Source: Ramlibacter sp. WS9
GTDB lineage: Bacteria; Pseudomonadota; Gammaproteobacteria; Burkholderiales; Burkholderiaceae_C
DNA: 64,000 nucleotides
Direction: 5' to 3'
Assembly: GCF_003797765.1 (NCBI RefSeq)
Contig: NZ_RKMB01000007.1
Coordinates: 124,001 to 188,000 of the forward strand
In this document: positions 29,874 through 38,226 of the stretch, piece by piece
How the letters are laid out: every line of letters starts with the position of its first letter
Position numbering within the stretch: the stretch's first letter is position 1
The notes under the pieces: generated by a model
Seen by the model: only the letters and a program-made list of their open reading frames with translations
What the model was told of the DNA's origin: nothing
Databases searched by the model: none
Program-made: the position numbers and the translations under genes

Positions 29874-30362
29874 ATGCGCACAGCCCTCTCCGCCCTGTGC
29901 CTCGCCCTTGCCGCCACGGCGGCCGGCGCAGGAACGGCCCATGTCTCGTTCGTCAACGCACCCTCCTTCGAGGACGCCGGCGCCACGTCCTGGGAAGAGC
30001 AGGCGAACCTCCAGGCGCTGGCAACGCATCTGCAGGGCCTTGCGCAGCGCATGTTGCCCGCCGGACAGCACCTGAAGGTCGAGGTGCTGGATGTGGATTT
30101 GGCTGGAACGGTGCGTCCTTCCGTGCGTGGCTCATCGGTGCGCGTGCTGCGCGGCGGCGCCGACTGGCCCCGCATCCACTTGCGCTACACGCTGGAAGCC
30201 GCTGGCAAGGCAGTGGCCAGTGGCGATGAACGCATCGCAGACATGAACTACGCGCGCGGGCTTTCGGGTTCCCGCGATTCGCAGTCGCTGTACTACGAGA
30301 AGCGGATACTCGACGCGTGGTTCAAGACACGCTTCGGCGAAGGCACTGTCGCCGCGCGGTAG
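29874..30362 (+). CDS. DUF3016 family exported protein
   Basis: A 162-residue protein with a signal peptide (MRTALSALCLALAATAAGAG) and DUF3016 features: AHVSFVNAPSFEDAG near the N-terminus, LKVEVLDVDLAGTVRP and PRIHLRYTLEAAGK. Members are small periplasmic proteins of unknown role. A GGAG Shine-Dalgarno precedes the ATG. It converges with the glycerate kinase gene, with only five bases between stops. Confidence 0.88.
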   Translation: MRTALSALCLALAATAAGAGTAHVSFVNAPSFEDAGATSWEEQANLQALATHLQGLAQRMLPAGQHLKVEVLDVDLAGTVRPSVRGSSVRVLRGGADWPRIHLRYTLEAAGKAVASGDERIADMNYARGLSGSRDSQSLYYEKRILDAWFKTRFGEGTVAAR

Positions 30363-30367
30363 GCTGG

Positions 30368-31681
30368 CTACAGAACCAGCATCGCCCGGAAGTCATTCAC
30401 ATTGGTGTGGGTGGGGCCGGTGATCACCAGGTCGTCGAGCTGGCGAAAGTAGCCGTAGGCGTCATTGCGGTCCAGGTACTTGTCGATCTTCATGCCCAGC
30501 GACAACGCGCGCGACAAGGTCTCCGGTGCGACGAACGCACCCGCGTTGTCCTCCACCCCGTCGATGCCGTCGGTGTCCGCCGCCAGCGCCCACACGCCGC
30601 CCTGCCCTTGCAGCGCCTGCGCCAGGCCCAGACAGAACTCGCCGGCCCGGCCGCCCCGGCCGCGCGGTGTGCCTTCGGGCTGCTTGCGGATGGTGACCGT
30701 TGTCTCGCCGCCCGACAGAATCACGCAGGGCTTGGCGAAAGGCTGGCCGCGATGGGCCGCCGCGCGAGCCAAGGCCGCATGCACCTTGCCGACCTCGCGA
30801 GACTCGCCTTCCATCTCGTCGCTGAGGATGTAGGCCTCGATGCCCGCCGCCCTTGCCTCTTGCGCGGCTGCTTCGAGCGACTGTTGCGGCGTGGCGATCA
30901 TGTGGACCTCATGGCCGGTGAAGATTTCGTCGCCGGGTTTGGGCGTCTCCAGCGCGCCCTGCTCCAGCAGGCTCATGATGGCGCCCGGCACGGCGATGCC
31001 GTAGCGCTGCAGGATGGCGATGGCTTCGGCGCAGCTGGTGGCGTCGGGCACCGTCGGGCCGCTGGCGATGATGGACGGGTCGTCGCCCGGCACGTCGCTG
31101 ATCGTCAGCGTCACCACCTTGGCCGGCGCGCAGGCTGCCGCCAACCGCCCGCCCTTGATCCGCGAGAGATGCTTGCGCACGCAATTCATCTCTGAAATGT
31201 TGGCGCCCGAGTTCAGCAGCTGCTTGTTGATCTGCTGCTTGTCTTCGAGGGTCAGCCCTTCGGCCGGCAGCGTCAGCAGGGCCGAGCCGCCGCCAGAGAT
31301 CAGGCACAGCACCAGGTCGTCCTTCGTCAAGCCGTGCGCCATCGCCAGGATGCGCTGCGCCGCCGCGAGGCCGGCCGCATCGGGCACCGGATGGGCGGCC
31401 TCGACGATCTCGATGCGGGATTTGAGGCGTTCTGGGCGCGGGGGGATGTGGTGGTAACGCGTAACAACCAGGCCTTCCAGCGGCGCGTCCGCTGGCCACA
31501 GCGCTTCGACGGCTTGTGCCATGGACCCGCCGGCTTTGCCCGCGCCCAGCACGATGGTGCGGCCCTTGGGCGGTGGCGGCAGGAAGGCGGCCGTGTTGTG
31601 CAGCGGCAAGGCACGGCGCACGGCCGCGTTGTAGAGGTGTTCGAGGAAGCGGCGGGGCTCGGTGGCGGGGTTGGGGGTCAT
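30368..31681 (-). CDS. Glycerate 2-kinase, MOFRL family (GckA/TtuD-like)
   Basis: A 437-residue kinase converting D-glycerate to 2-phosphoglycerate. Visible motifs are the N-terminal IVLGAGKAGGSMAQAVEALW, the central CLISGGGSALLTLPAEGLTL, the VPGDDPSIIASGPTVPD loop and the C-terminal MOFRL region (GGRAGEFCLGLAQALQG; WALAADTDGIDGVEDNAGAF). Related enzymes (TtuD) act in tartrate and glyoxylate use; a tartrate-dehydrogenase-like gene lies 14 kb away at 44788-45861. A GGAGA lies about ten bases upstream of ATG 31681. Confidence 0.94.
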   Translation of the reverse strand: MTPNPATEPRRFLEHLYNAAVRRALPLHNTAAFLPPPPKGRTIVLGAGKAGGSMAQAVEALWPADAPLEGLVVTRYHHIPPRPERLKSRIEIVEAAHPVPDAAGLAAAQRILAMAHGLTKDDLVLCLISGGGSALLTLPAEGLTLEDKQQINKQLLNSGANISEMNCVRKHLSRIKGGRLAAACAPAKVVTLTISDVPGDDPSIIASGPTVPDATSCAEAIAILQRYGIAVPGAIMSLLEQGALETPKPGDEIFTGHEVHMIATPQQSLEAAAQEARAAGIEAYILSDEMEGESREVGKVHAALARAAAHRGQPFAKPCVILSGGETTVTIRKQPEGTPRGRGGRAGEFCLGLAQALQGQGGVWALAADTDGIDGVEDNAGAFVAPETLSRALSLGMKIDKYLDRNDAYGYFRQLDDLVITGPTHTNVNDFRAMLVL

Positions 31682-31797
31682 GCGGGGTGTCTCCGCCTGC
31701 CATTGTGACTCCGTAACCGGGTGGTAACTATGGCTGCGACGTGAGGACTCCTATAACCAAAACGTGTAGTCTGCGAACGATCAGACGAAGCAGATTG

Positions 31798-31817
31798 GCT
31801 ATACTGTACATATTAGC
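31798..31817 (+). promoter_or_regulatory. Palindromic operator overlapping the toxin-antitoxin promoter
   Basis: GCTATACTGTACATATTAGC is an imperfect palindrome centred on TGTACA, and it contains a TATACT -10-like hexamer (31800-31805). It lies 20 bp before the antitoxin start. Phd/YefM antitoxins usually repress their own promoter through such palindromes. The -35 element is not convincing. Confidence 0.45.
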
Positions 31818-31838
31818 TATTTTTTTGGGAGCCGGCAC

Positions 31839-32114
31839 ATGATCACCGTCACCTCCGTGGAAGCCCAGAACAAGTTCGGCCAGTTGCTGGACAAGGCCCA
31901 ACGCGAGCCGGTCACCATCACCCGGCATGGGCGGCCGGCCGCGTTCATCGTGTCGCCACAGGATATGGACGAACTGCTGGACGCGCGCCGCAAGCGCAGC
32001 AAGACAGTGACCGAGTTCGAGGCCTGGAGCCGGCGCGCGGCCGAAGCGGCTTCGCCGGACGCGGCCAAGCTCACCGAACAAGACATCGTCCGGTTGGTCA
32101 AGGAAAGCCGGTAA
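31839..32114 (+). CDS. Phd/YefM family antitoxin
   Basis: A 91-residue antitoxin. The N-terminal Phd/YefM DNA-binding fold is seen in ITVTSVEAQNKFGQLLDKAQ and VTITRHGRPAAFIVSPQDM. The C-terminal tail is charged and probably disordered, as expected for the toxin-neutralising part. GGGAG lies nine bases before ATG 31839. The toxin gene begins four bases after its stop, so the pair is co-translated. Confidence 0.92.
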   Translation: MITVTSVEAQNKFGQLLDKAQREPVTITRHGRPAAFIVSPQDMDELLDARRKRSKTVTEFEAWSRRAAEAASPDAAKLTEQDIVRLVKESR

Positions 32115-32118
32115 GCGC

Positions 32119-32538
32119 GTGCGGCTGATATTCGACACCAGCACCCTGGTGGGTGCTGCCCTGCAGATCGGCTCGATACCGCACCGCGCCCTGGCGACGG
32201 CACTGGCCACCGGCCAGCTATGCGCATCCGCCCAAACGCTGACCGAGCTGCAGGAAGTGTTGCGCCGCCCCAAGTTCGACCGTTACCAGCCGATCGGCAC
32301 GCGCAAGGAGTTCTTCGACATTGTGGCCACGGCAGCGGTCGTGTACGAGGTGTCGGCCAGCGATGAAGCCGCGATCACGCCCCGTTGCCGCGATCCGAAG
32401 GACGACATGTTCCTGGCGCTCGCGTCGGTCTGCCAGGCCGATGTCATCGTCAGCAGCGACGCCGACCTGCTCGCGCTCGATCCGTGGCACGAGACGCGCA
32501 TTCTCAAGGCTGCGGTGTACCTGGAACGGCACGGCTGA
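32119..32538 (+). CDS. PIN domain toxin (ribonuclease)
   Basis: A 139-residue PIN-domain protein of the putative toxin group (COG1569-like). It starts with GTG 32119. Acidic residues expected for metal binding are D6 (LIFDTSTLV), E43 (QTLTELQEVL), D92 and D96 (RDPKDDMFL), and D114/D116 (VIVSSDADLLAL). PIN toxins cleave tRNA, rRNA or mRNA when released from the antitoxin. The gene converges with the helicase gene, 18 bp apart, and marks one edge of the defence island. Confidence 0.92.
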   Translation: MRLIFDTSTLVGAALQIGSIPHRALATALATGQLCASAQTLTELQEVLRRPKFDRYQPIGTRKEFFDIVATAAVVYEVSASDEAAITPRCRDPKDDMFLALASVCQADVIVSSDADLLALDPWHETRILKAAVYLERHG

Positions 32539-32556
32539 AAAACGCTTGGGCCAGGA

Positions 32557-34677
32557 CTACTCAGACTTCAAGTCATCCAGAAATTCAGAGGCGGGCTCAG
32601 TGGCGGTGATGAGCAGATGATCTCTTGCACGCGTACATGCGACGTAGAGCAAATGCCGCTCGGTATCGTAGACCTCTTTCAGGTCCCCACTATCGGCAAT
32701 GCCTTGGATGCGGCTTTGCAGCGGAACCACTTCGTCGTCGCAGGCCATAACGACCACAGCGCGGAACTCCAGCCCCTTGGCCAGGTGCATGGTGCAGATC
32801 GAAACACGCGCTTCCTCGGGCCGAACCTTGTCGTCCAAGACGCAGAAGTCCAGACCAGCGGCTTTCACAGCTTGGTGGGCGCGGTCGAGTTGCACCTCTG
32901 ACCGTACGAAAACTGCGATCTCGGCAGGCCGAACACCGTTGCCACAACACGCTTTCAACCATGCGCCCACGCCAGCGGTCTCTTCTGTCTCGCCAGCGAA
33001 GGTGCGAACCAATGGCGGCAGGCCGTTGAAGACAGAAATTGTTCCCTTACGCGTTTCCACGTTGCCGTCCACATCCGCCACCTCAGGGCCGAGCAACCGA
33101 TCCGCCTGGGCGCGAATCTGGTGTGAGGTGCGGTAGTTGATCGTCAGCGTGCGGGATCGGCCACGCACGTCCACGCCCAACGACTTCCAGGAGAACGGCA
33201 GTTGGAAAATGCGCTGCCCCAAGTCGCCCGCGAAGAACAGACCGTTCGGCCTTGGGGCGCCGGCCTGTGCGCCCAGGGCGGCAAGAAATTTCAGCTGCGC
33301 CACCGACACATCCTGCGCTTCGTCGACCACGATGAAGTCGAAGGGTGGCTGCTCAACACCTTCGAAATGCTTTGCCAGTTGCATGAACATCTGCGCATGA
33401 GTAATCAAGCCCTGGTCTCGGAGCTGCGCCCGCGCGTGCTCCACCACCGCCCACACGGCCGCGCGCCGCACTTCGGGCAACTTGGTCTTGCGGCCCAGGC
33501 GAACCAGATCGCGGTAGGCCTCCCAGCTTTCCACCTGCCAGGCATCAATCAGGTCGTCCCATTCGGACTGCACAAAAGACAAAGTCAATGCGGGTGTGGC
33601 GGACGATCCTGCCTGTGCAATGGCCTCGTCCAGCGCCTTCTCCACGATTTGCCGTGGGGCAAGTTTCAGACGCCCCATCTTTGCGGCATAGAGCCGCTCG
33701 CCAACGCCGATGAGCGACAGCACCTCCAGCCGCTCGGCAAGCCTTGGCGTCGCACCGATCAACAGCCGCAGCTTCTGGTGCAGCGCACTGGCCAATGGCT
33801 CGGAAAACGTCGCCAGCAGCACGCGGCTTTCAGGATGGTTGCGCGCGAGGAACACGGCCCGGTGCAGCGCCACAATGGTCTTGCCGGTGCCCGCCGAACC
33901 GGATACGCGTGCAGGGCCGCTGTAGTCACGCTCCACCCATTCGCGCTGCGCAGGGTGCAGGAACGTCGTCCACTTTTCCCAGGGGGAAGAAAGGGCCCGC
34001 TCCAATTCCTCCACGTCGTTCATCACTCTGAAGCGGCGCTGCGCGTCGGGGTGGGCGAACGGGTCGGTGCCCACCGGAGCCACTTGTGCCACCGATGGCG
34101 TGCCGCCTGTCGCAATTTCCAGCAGTGCTTCGGCAGCTTCCTTCGGCAGATGGTCCGTCAGCGCCATCAAGGCGTCTTCGTCCGCCACTCGCACATCGGC
34201 CAGCCACTCGGTCGGGACGCCATAACTCAGCAACTCGCTATCAGATCGATCAGCGAACAGCTGAACTTTTTGGGGCGCCTCAATGGTCCAGGACCGAGCT
34301 GCGGGCTCGGCCGCAACCAGCGGCCGGGTAACTGCTACCTCCTCCACCCGTTCGCGAATCTCGACCCACTGCGCGGCACCCGTCGTAGGGTGCGTTTCCA
34401 GCTTACGACGCTCCGCCCAGCGGTAGGCTTTGTCATGGTGATCCACATAACAAAGCAGCAGGCTGGCTGGCGTCTTGTGGACGATCAGCCGGATGTCGCT
34501 GCCGACCCGCACCGACCAGAAGTGCTTGTCTTTGGCTTTGTCGAGCTTGTGCAGACTCATGCCCGGATTGACAGGGTTCAACTGCAGATCGAAAGCCGTG
34601 GTCTTGACGAGCTTTTGCTCTTCGCCAGTTAGGCGGGCGAGGCTATCGGTAAAGGTGTCGGCGATGCGGAAGTCCAT
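32557..34677 (-). CDS. UvrD-family helicase with N-terminal RelE/ParE-like domain
   Basis: A 706-residue protein. Residues 1-95 resemble the RelE/ParE toxin fold (FTDSLARLTGEEQKLVKTTA; HFWSVRVGSDIRLIVHK; LLLCYVDHHDKAYRWAERR). A linker reaches to about residue 235. The rest is a superfamily 1A helicase core: Walker A GSAGTGKTIVALHR (260-267), Walker B FIVVDEAQDVSVAQLKFL, motif IV-like LTINYRTSHQIR, motif V TMHLAKGLEFRAVVVMA and motif VI LLYVACTRARDHLLI. Last gene of the restriction-type operon, 24 bp after the GIY-YIG-like gene. A helicase acting on nucleic acid with a toxin-like module suggests defence, but no described system with exactly this layout is known to me. Confidence 0.88.
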   Translation of the reverse strand: MDFRIADTFTDSLARLTGEEQKLVKTTAFDLQLNPVNPGMSLHKLDKAKDKHFWSVRVGSDIRLIVHKTPASLLLCYVDHHDKAYRWAERRKLETHPTTGAAQWVEIRERVEEVAVTRPLVAAEPAARSWTIEAPQKVQLFADRSDSELLSYGVPTEWLADVRVADEDALMALTDHLPKEAAEALLEIATGGTPSVAQVAPVGTDPFAHPDAQRRFRVMNDVEELERALSSPWEKWTTFLHPAQREWVERDYSGPARVSGSAGTGKTIVALHRAVFLARNHPESRVLLATFSEPLASALHQKLRLLIGATPRLAERLEVLSLIGVGERLYAAKMGRLKLAPRQIVEKALDEAIAQAGSSATPALTLSFVQSEWDDLIDAWQVESWEAYRDLVRLGRKTKLPEVRRAAVWAVVEHARAQLRDQGLITHAQMFMQLAKHFEGVEQPPFDFIVVDEAQDVSVAQLKFLAALGAQAGAPRPNGLFFAGDLGQRIFQLPFSWKSLGVDVRGRSRTLTINYRTSHQIRAQADRLLGPEVADVDGNVETRKGTISVFNGLPPLVRTFAGETEETAGVGAWLKACCGNGVRPAEIAVFVRSEVQLDRAHQAVKAAGLDFCVLDDKVRPEEARVSICTMHLAKGLEFRAVVVMACDDEVVPLQSRIQGIADSGDLKEVYDTERHLLYVACTRARDHLLITATEPASEFLDDLKSE

Positions 34678-34701
34678 GCTGCGCCAATCGTTTGGCAGTC
34701 G

Positions 34702-35334
34702 CTAAGCGTCAAGCGGGGCGAAATCGGAAAAGTCGGTCGGCATAAGCTCCCAAAGCGGGCGCCTCCCGATCGCTTTCAACGGCTTTTTCCACCAATCCGT
34801 CCCCTCGGCATAGTGCCGATTGTTGCCGGCGCTCTTATTGAGTATCGGGAACCTCCGCTTCTCGTCCATGCCGCCGTACTGCGCGGAGAAGTAGTCGAGC
34901 ATGAGATGTTCAACGTGGACGAAATAGTTCTTTGTTCCGGGACGGGCGGGTTTTGCGAAATAGAAGTCGAAGTTCGCACCTGAGAGACCCAACATGAAAT
35001 CAAACAGCTTTCGGTCAAAGTGCGTCTTGATTCGCCCCATGATGTTGCCTCGTCCTATGTAGATAACCTGGGATCTCTTGTGGCGATATTGAATCGAAAG
35101 AGGATTTGAGAGGGCGATCACATAGACGCCCGTCTTCACAGACTCGACGTTGAAGCCCTGCTCCCAGCAAGCAGATTTAATCGCAAATAGGGCCTCCTTG
35201 ACTGCTCGATTTCGAAGTTCTGCCTGGACTTTTTTGTCGTAGTCTTCGTACAAGGCGAGATCAAAGCCCGCATAGCGGGCATAGACGGCAAGGCTCTGTC
35301 CGCGAACTCCGTACCAAACGTTTTTCTTCATCAT
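34702..35334 (-). CDS. Putative GIY-YIG nuclease in the restriction operon
   Basis: A 210-residue protein. The residues fit a GIY-YIG endonuclease core: GVYVIAL (69-75) as the GIY strand, VIYIGRG (90-96) as the YIG strand, R101 and H105 in IMGRIKTHF, a candidate metal-binding E142 in VEHLMLDYF and N166 in ILNKS. The N-terminal about 60 residues (WYGVRGQSLAVYARYAGFDL) are unassigned. The base composition is visibly lower in GC than the flanking housekeeping genes. It sits 17 bp after mod and 24 bp before the helicase, so it is probably co-expressed with the type III restriction genes. Alternatively it is a passenger of unrelated function. Confidence 0.72.
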   Translation of the reverse strand: MMKKNVWYGVRGQSLAVYARYAGFDLALYEDYDKKVQAELRNRAVKEALFAIKSACWEQGFNVESVKTGVYVIALSNPLSIQYRHKRSQVIYIGRGNIMGRIKTHFDRKLFDFMLGLSGANFDFYFAKPARPGTKNYFVHVEHLMLDYFSAQYGGMDEKRRFPILNKSAGNNRHYAEGTDWWKKPLKAIGRRPLWELMPTDFSDFAPLDA

Positions 35335-35351
35335 TCGCCTAAGTCTTTTTC

Positions 35352-38225
35352 CTACTCGACCCGGAACACTTTCATCACTTCGTCCCCGAGGTGATTGATA
35401 ACCTTCACTGCAATCCGCCCTGACTTCGGCCTATCGAACGGCCGTGACGTATCGCTGTTCAGTGTGGCCCAGGCGTCTTCGTTGATCTCCGCCTTGAGCG
35501 TGGTCTTCAGCGCCTTGTAGGGGTCGTTTGCTCCGAGGAAATAGGCATGGCGGACGAAGAAGCTTTCTTCGTTGTAGTCGGTGTCGATGAACCAGCAGGC
35601 GATGCCGTCGGCGCCATCGCTTCGAACTTCACCGGTATTGGGGTGGAACACGTCCACGCCGTTGACCTTGACGCGCACCTGGCCGTCCTCGGCATTGAGG
35701 ATGTCGATGTCGGGCTCGCCGAAGATGACAAAGAGATTGCCCTTGCCGGTGTTCTTCAGGTCTTCCGCCATGTGGAGATCGGCGTTCATCCGGGCCTTGA
35801 GCACCGGGATGCGACCCAGCTTGTCGAACTCCGATGAGTGCGCGTCGTAGTTGAAGGCGCAGGCGATCAAGACATCGAAGCCGGAATCGCCGGCTTCGCG
35901 AGCGGCGGCCACCAGGTCAGGGCGGGAGACGGTGCCGAATTCTGGACCGATGAAGACGGCGGCACGCTTCTCTCCGGAGCCCTCTATGTACCGAGCATCG
36001 GCACAAATGAGTTCGCCCGGCCAAGGCGTCAGCGACGTGAAGGCGATCTTGTCCTCTTTGTGCGCCTGTTGCACACCCGCAGTCTTGAGGTTCTCCAGGA
36101 TGATCTGGACGAAGTTGCGTTCGGCGCTGTATTCGGCATCGCGTTCGGCTGTCTTGAGATTGTTGGGGTCGATCAGTTCGTCGTTTTCGTCGACGCCCAG
36201 TACGCGGTGCGGCGAAAGACTCTCCACCGTGAATGGGCCAGCCACGCGCACCTTTTTCTTGTCGTCGTAGGGCTTGTCGTAAAGATACTCGAACTCGGCT
36301 TTGGCGGCGATGGAGGCATCGATCTCGCGCTGGCGAGAAATCCGTTGCGTCCACCATTCGGCGTGCAATTCCTTCGCCTTTTCTAGGCGTACGTCGCGGT
36401 CTGTCTTGCCAGTGGGGTTGAGCAGATGCTTGTCGGTCAGTTCGCGGGGAATTTCCCACTCCTGCCATTTCTGCCCCAACGCAATGTTCAGTTGCTCGCG
36501 CAGCGGCTCCAACATCTTCTGGTACTTGTCCCAGATGACATTAATCTCAGCGTTGTTGGCGATCGACTTCAACGTGATGTGCGGCACGCGCTCGTTGACG
36601 AATCCTTGCCGAACGTTGCCACGGGTCGGGGCGCTGGACGGCACTGTACGAGCGACCTCAGCTTCTTTGATCTGTCCGTCACGGCTGTCGGCGAGCAGAT
36701 AGTAAGGGTAGCGTGCGCCCATGATGCGTGCACGGGCCAGTGTTAGGGCAACGCGAGAGGTGTCAATGGTGATCCAGCGGCGACCCCACTGCTCTGCCAC
36801 ATATGCAGTCGTGCCCGAGCCACATGTCGGATCGAGAACAAGATCACCCGGATCCGTACACATCAGAAGACAGCGTTGGACGGTACGCGCCGACGTTTGG
36901 ACGATATAGGTCTTTTCCTCTGCGCGACTCGAAAACTTAACGTCGCCCCAGATGTTGTTGACCGCAACGGCGGGAAAGTCATTGATGAACCGAACGTAGC
37001 TCAGACTCGTGCCTCTCGCCTCAAGCCGCTTTGCGTACGCAAGCCGCATCATGCCCGACTCGTTTGTTTTCCATCGACTCGTGATACTCGGTCGAAACTC
37101 ACGACCATCAACTGCAACTGGAAACCAAGATGCTGCACCTTCTCCTTTTTCTCTTCCGAGACTCTGGCTCGTGATGTTGTCTTGCCGATAGACCCGCAGG
37201 TCATCGCCTATAGCCCCTGCATCGATCTTCTCCTCGCGAGTCATTGGGCGCCGCTCAAGTGTTGGGAGTTGCACTCGCGAATACTCGGCGAATCCTGCCT
37301 GCTCACGCGACTTGGAAATCCACGCATCGCGGAACTTCATGCCCCCCTTGTTCTTTGCGTACCAAAGCACGTAGTCGGTCACTGGCGATAAGTAATCCTG
37401 GGTCTGGCTACTGGTCTTCTCGATCGTGACGAGGGCAGCACAGTTATCGTCACCAAATACCTCATCCATAAGCGCCCGAACGCGATGTACGTTCTCATCC
37501 CCGATTTGCACAAAGATCGACCCCGAATCGGTCAACAAGTCCCGTGCCACCGTTAGCCGATCACGCAAATAGGTCAGGTATGAGTGAATCCCGTGCCGCC
37601 ACGTATCCCGAAACGCCTTCACCTGCTCCGGCTCGCGCGTGATGTGATCGGCGTTGCCATCCTTCACATCACGGCTGGTCGTGCTCCACTGAAAATTGCT
37701 GTTGAATTTGATGCCGTACGGCGGGTCGAAGTAGATGCACTGCACTTTGCCGCGCAGGCCTTCTCGCTCCGCCAGTGACGCCATCACCGACAGGCTGTCG
37801 CCCAGGATCATGCGATTGGCCCAATGCGCGTCGTGCTGGTAGAACTCAGTCTTGGCATCGGTGTCGGGCAGGCCGTTGAAGTCGGCGAACAGGTCCACTT
37901 GTTCGGCTGTCGGTTCCTTGGCCTCGCGCCGCCGCTCGGACTCGCGCTTCAGGTCATCGATCAGCACCTTGGGGTGCACCTTCTCCTGGATGTAGAGCGG
38001 CGGCGCCTGCACGATCAGGTTTGACCAGTCCTGCTCGTCCTTGCCGCGCCAGACCAGCTGTGGGTCCAGGTCGCGGTTGCGGCGCTCGTATTCCACGCGC
38101 ACGGGCTTCTGTTCGTCCTTGGCCATCACCGACTGGTATTCGGCGGTGGGGATGTTCTTGCGCTTGGCGTCGTCGTGCTTGAGCGTTTCGACAACGAGGG
38201 GGGCTTTGGGTTGCTTGGTGGCCAT
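35352..38225 (-). CDS. Type III restriction-modification system methyltransferase (Mod)
   Basis: A 957-residue DNA methyltransferase that recognises and methylates the target and also confers specificity on Res. The catalytic motif DPPYGIKFN (167-170) precedes the target-recognition region (about 265-445) and then the AdoMet-binding motif LDPTCGSGTTAYVAEQWGRR (from 464). That is the beta-class order used by type III Mod. The C-terminal half is a long region typical of the larger Mod/adenine-specific methylases. The start lies one base after the dinD stop. The target-recognition stretch (about 36890-37450) is richer in A/T than the rest of the gene. Confidence 0.92.
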   Translation of the reverse strand: MATKQPKAPLVVETLKHDDAKRKNIPTAEYQSVMAKDEQKPVRVEYERRNRDLDPQLVWRGKDEQDWSNLIVQAPPLYIQEKVHPKVLIDDLKRESERRREAKEPTAEQVDLFADFNGLPDTDAKTEFYQHDAHWANRMILGDSLSVMASLAEREGLRGKVQCIYFDPPYGIKFNSNFQWSTTSRDVKDGNADHITREPEQVKAFRDTWRHGIHSYLTYLRDRLTVARDLLTDSGSIFVQIGDENVHRVRALMDEVFGDDNCAALVTIEKTSSQTQDYLSPVTDYVLWYAKNKGGMKFRDAWISKSREQAGFAEYSRVQLPTLERRPMTREEKIDAGAIGDDLRVYRQDNITSQSLGREKGEGAASWFPVAVDGREFRPSITSRWKTNESGMMRLAYAKRLEARGTSLSYVRFINDFPAVAVNNIWGDVKFSSRAEEKTYIVQTSARTVQRCLLMCTDPGDLVLDPTCGSGTTAYVAEQWGRRWITIDTSRVALTLARARIMGARYPYYLLADSRDGQIKEAEVARTVPSSAPTRGNVRQGFVNERVPHITLKSIANNAEINVIWDKYQKMLEPLREQLNIALGQKWQEWEIPRELTDKHLLNPTGKTDRDVRLEKAKELHAEWWTQRISRQREIDASIAAKAEFEYLYDKPYDDKKKVRVAGPFTVESLSPHRVLGVDENDELIDPNNLKTAERDAEYSAERNFVQIILENLKTAGVQQAHKEDKIAFTSLTPWPGELICADARYIEGSGEKRAAVFIGPEFGTVSRPDLVAAAREAGDSGFDVLIACAFNYDAHSSEFDKLGRIPVLKARMNADLHMAEDLKNTGKGNLFVIFGEPDIDILNAEDGQVRVKVNGVDVFHPNTGEVRSDGADGIACWFIDTDYNEESFFVRHAYFLGANDPYKALKTTLKAEINEDAWATLNSDTSRPFDRPKSGRIAVKVINHLGDEVMKVFRVE

Positions 38226-38226
38226 G

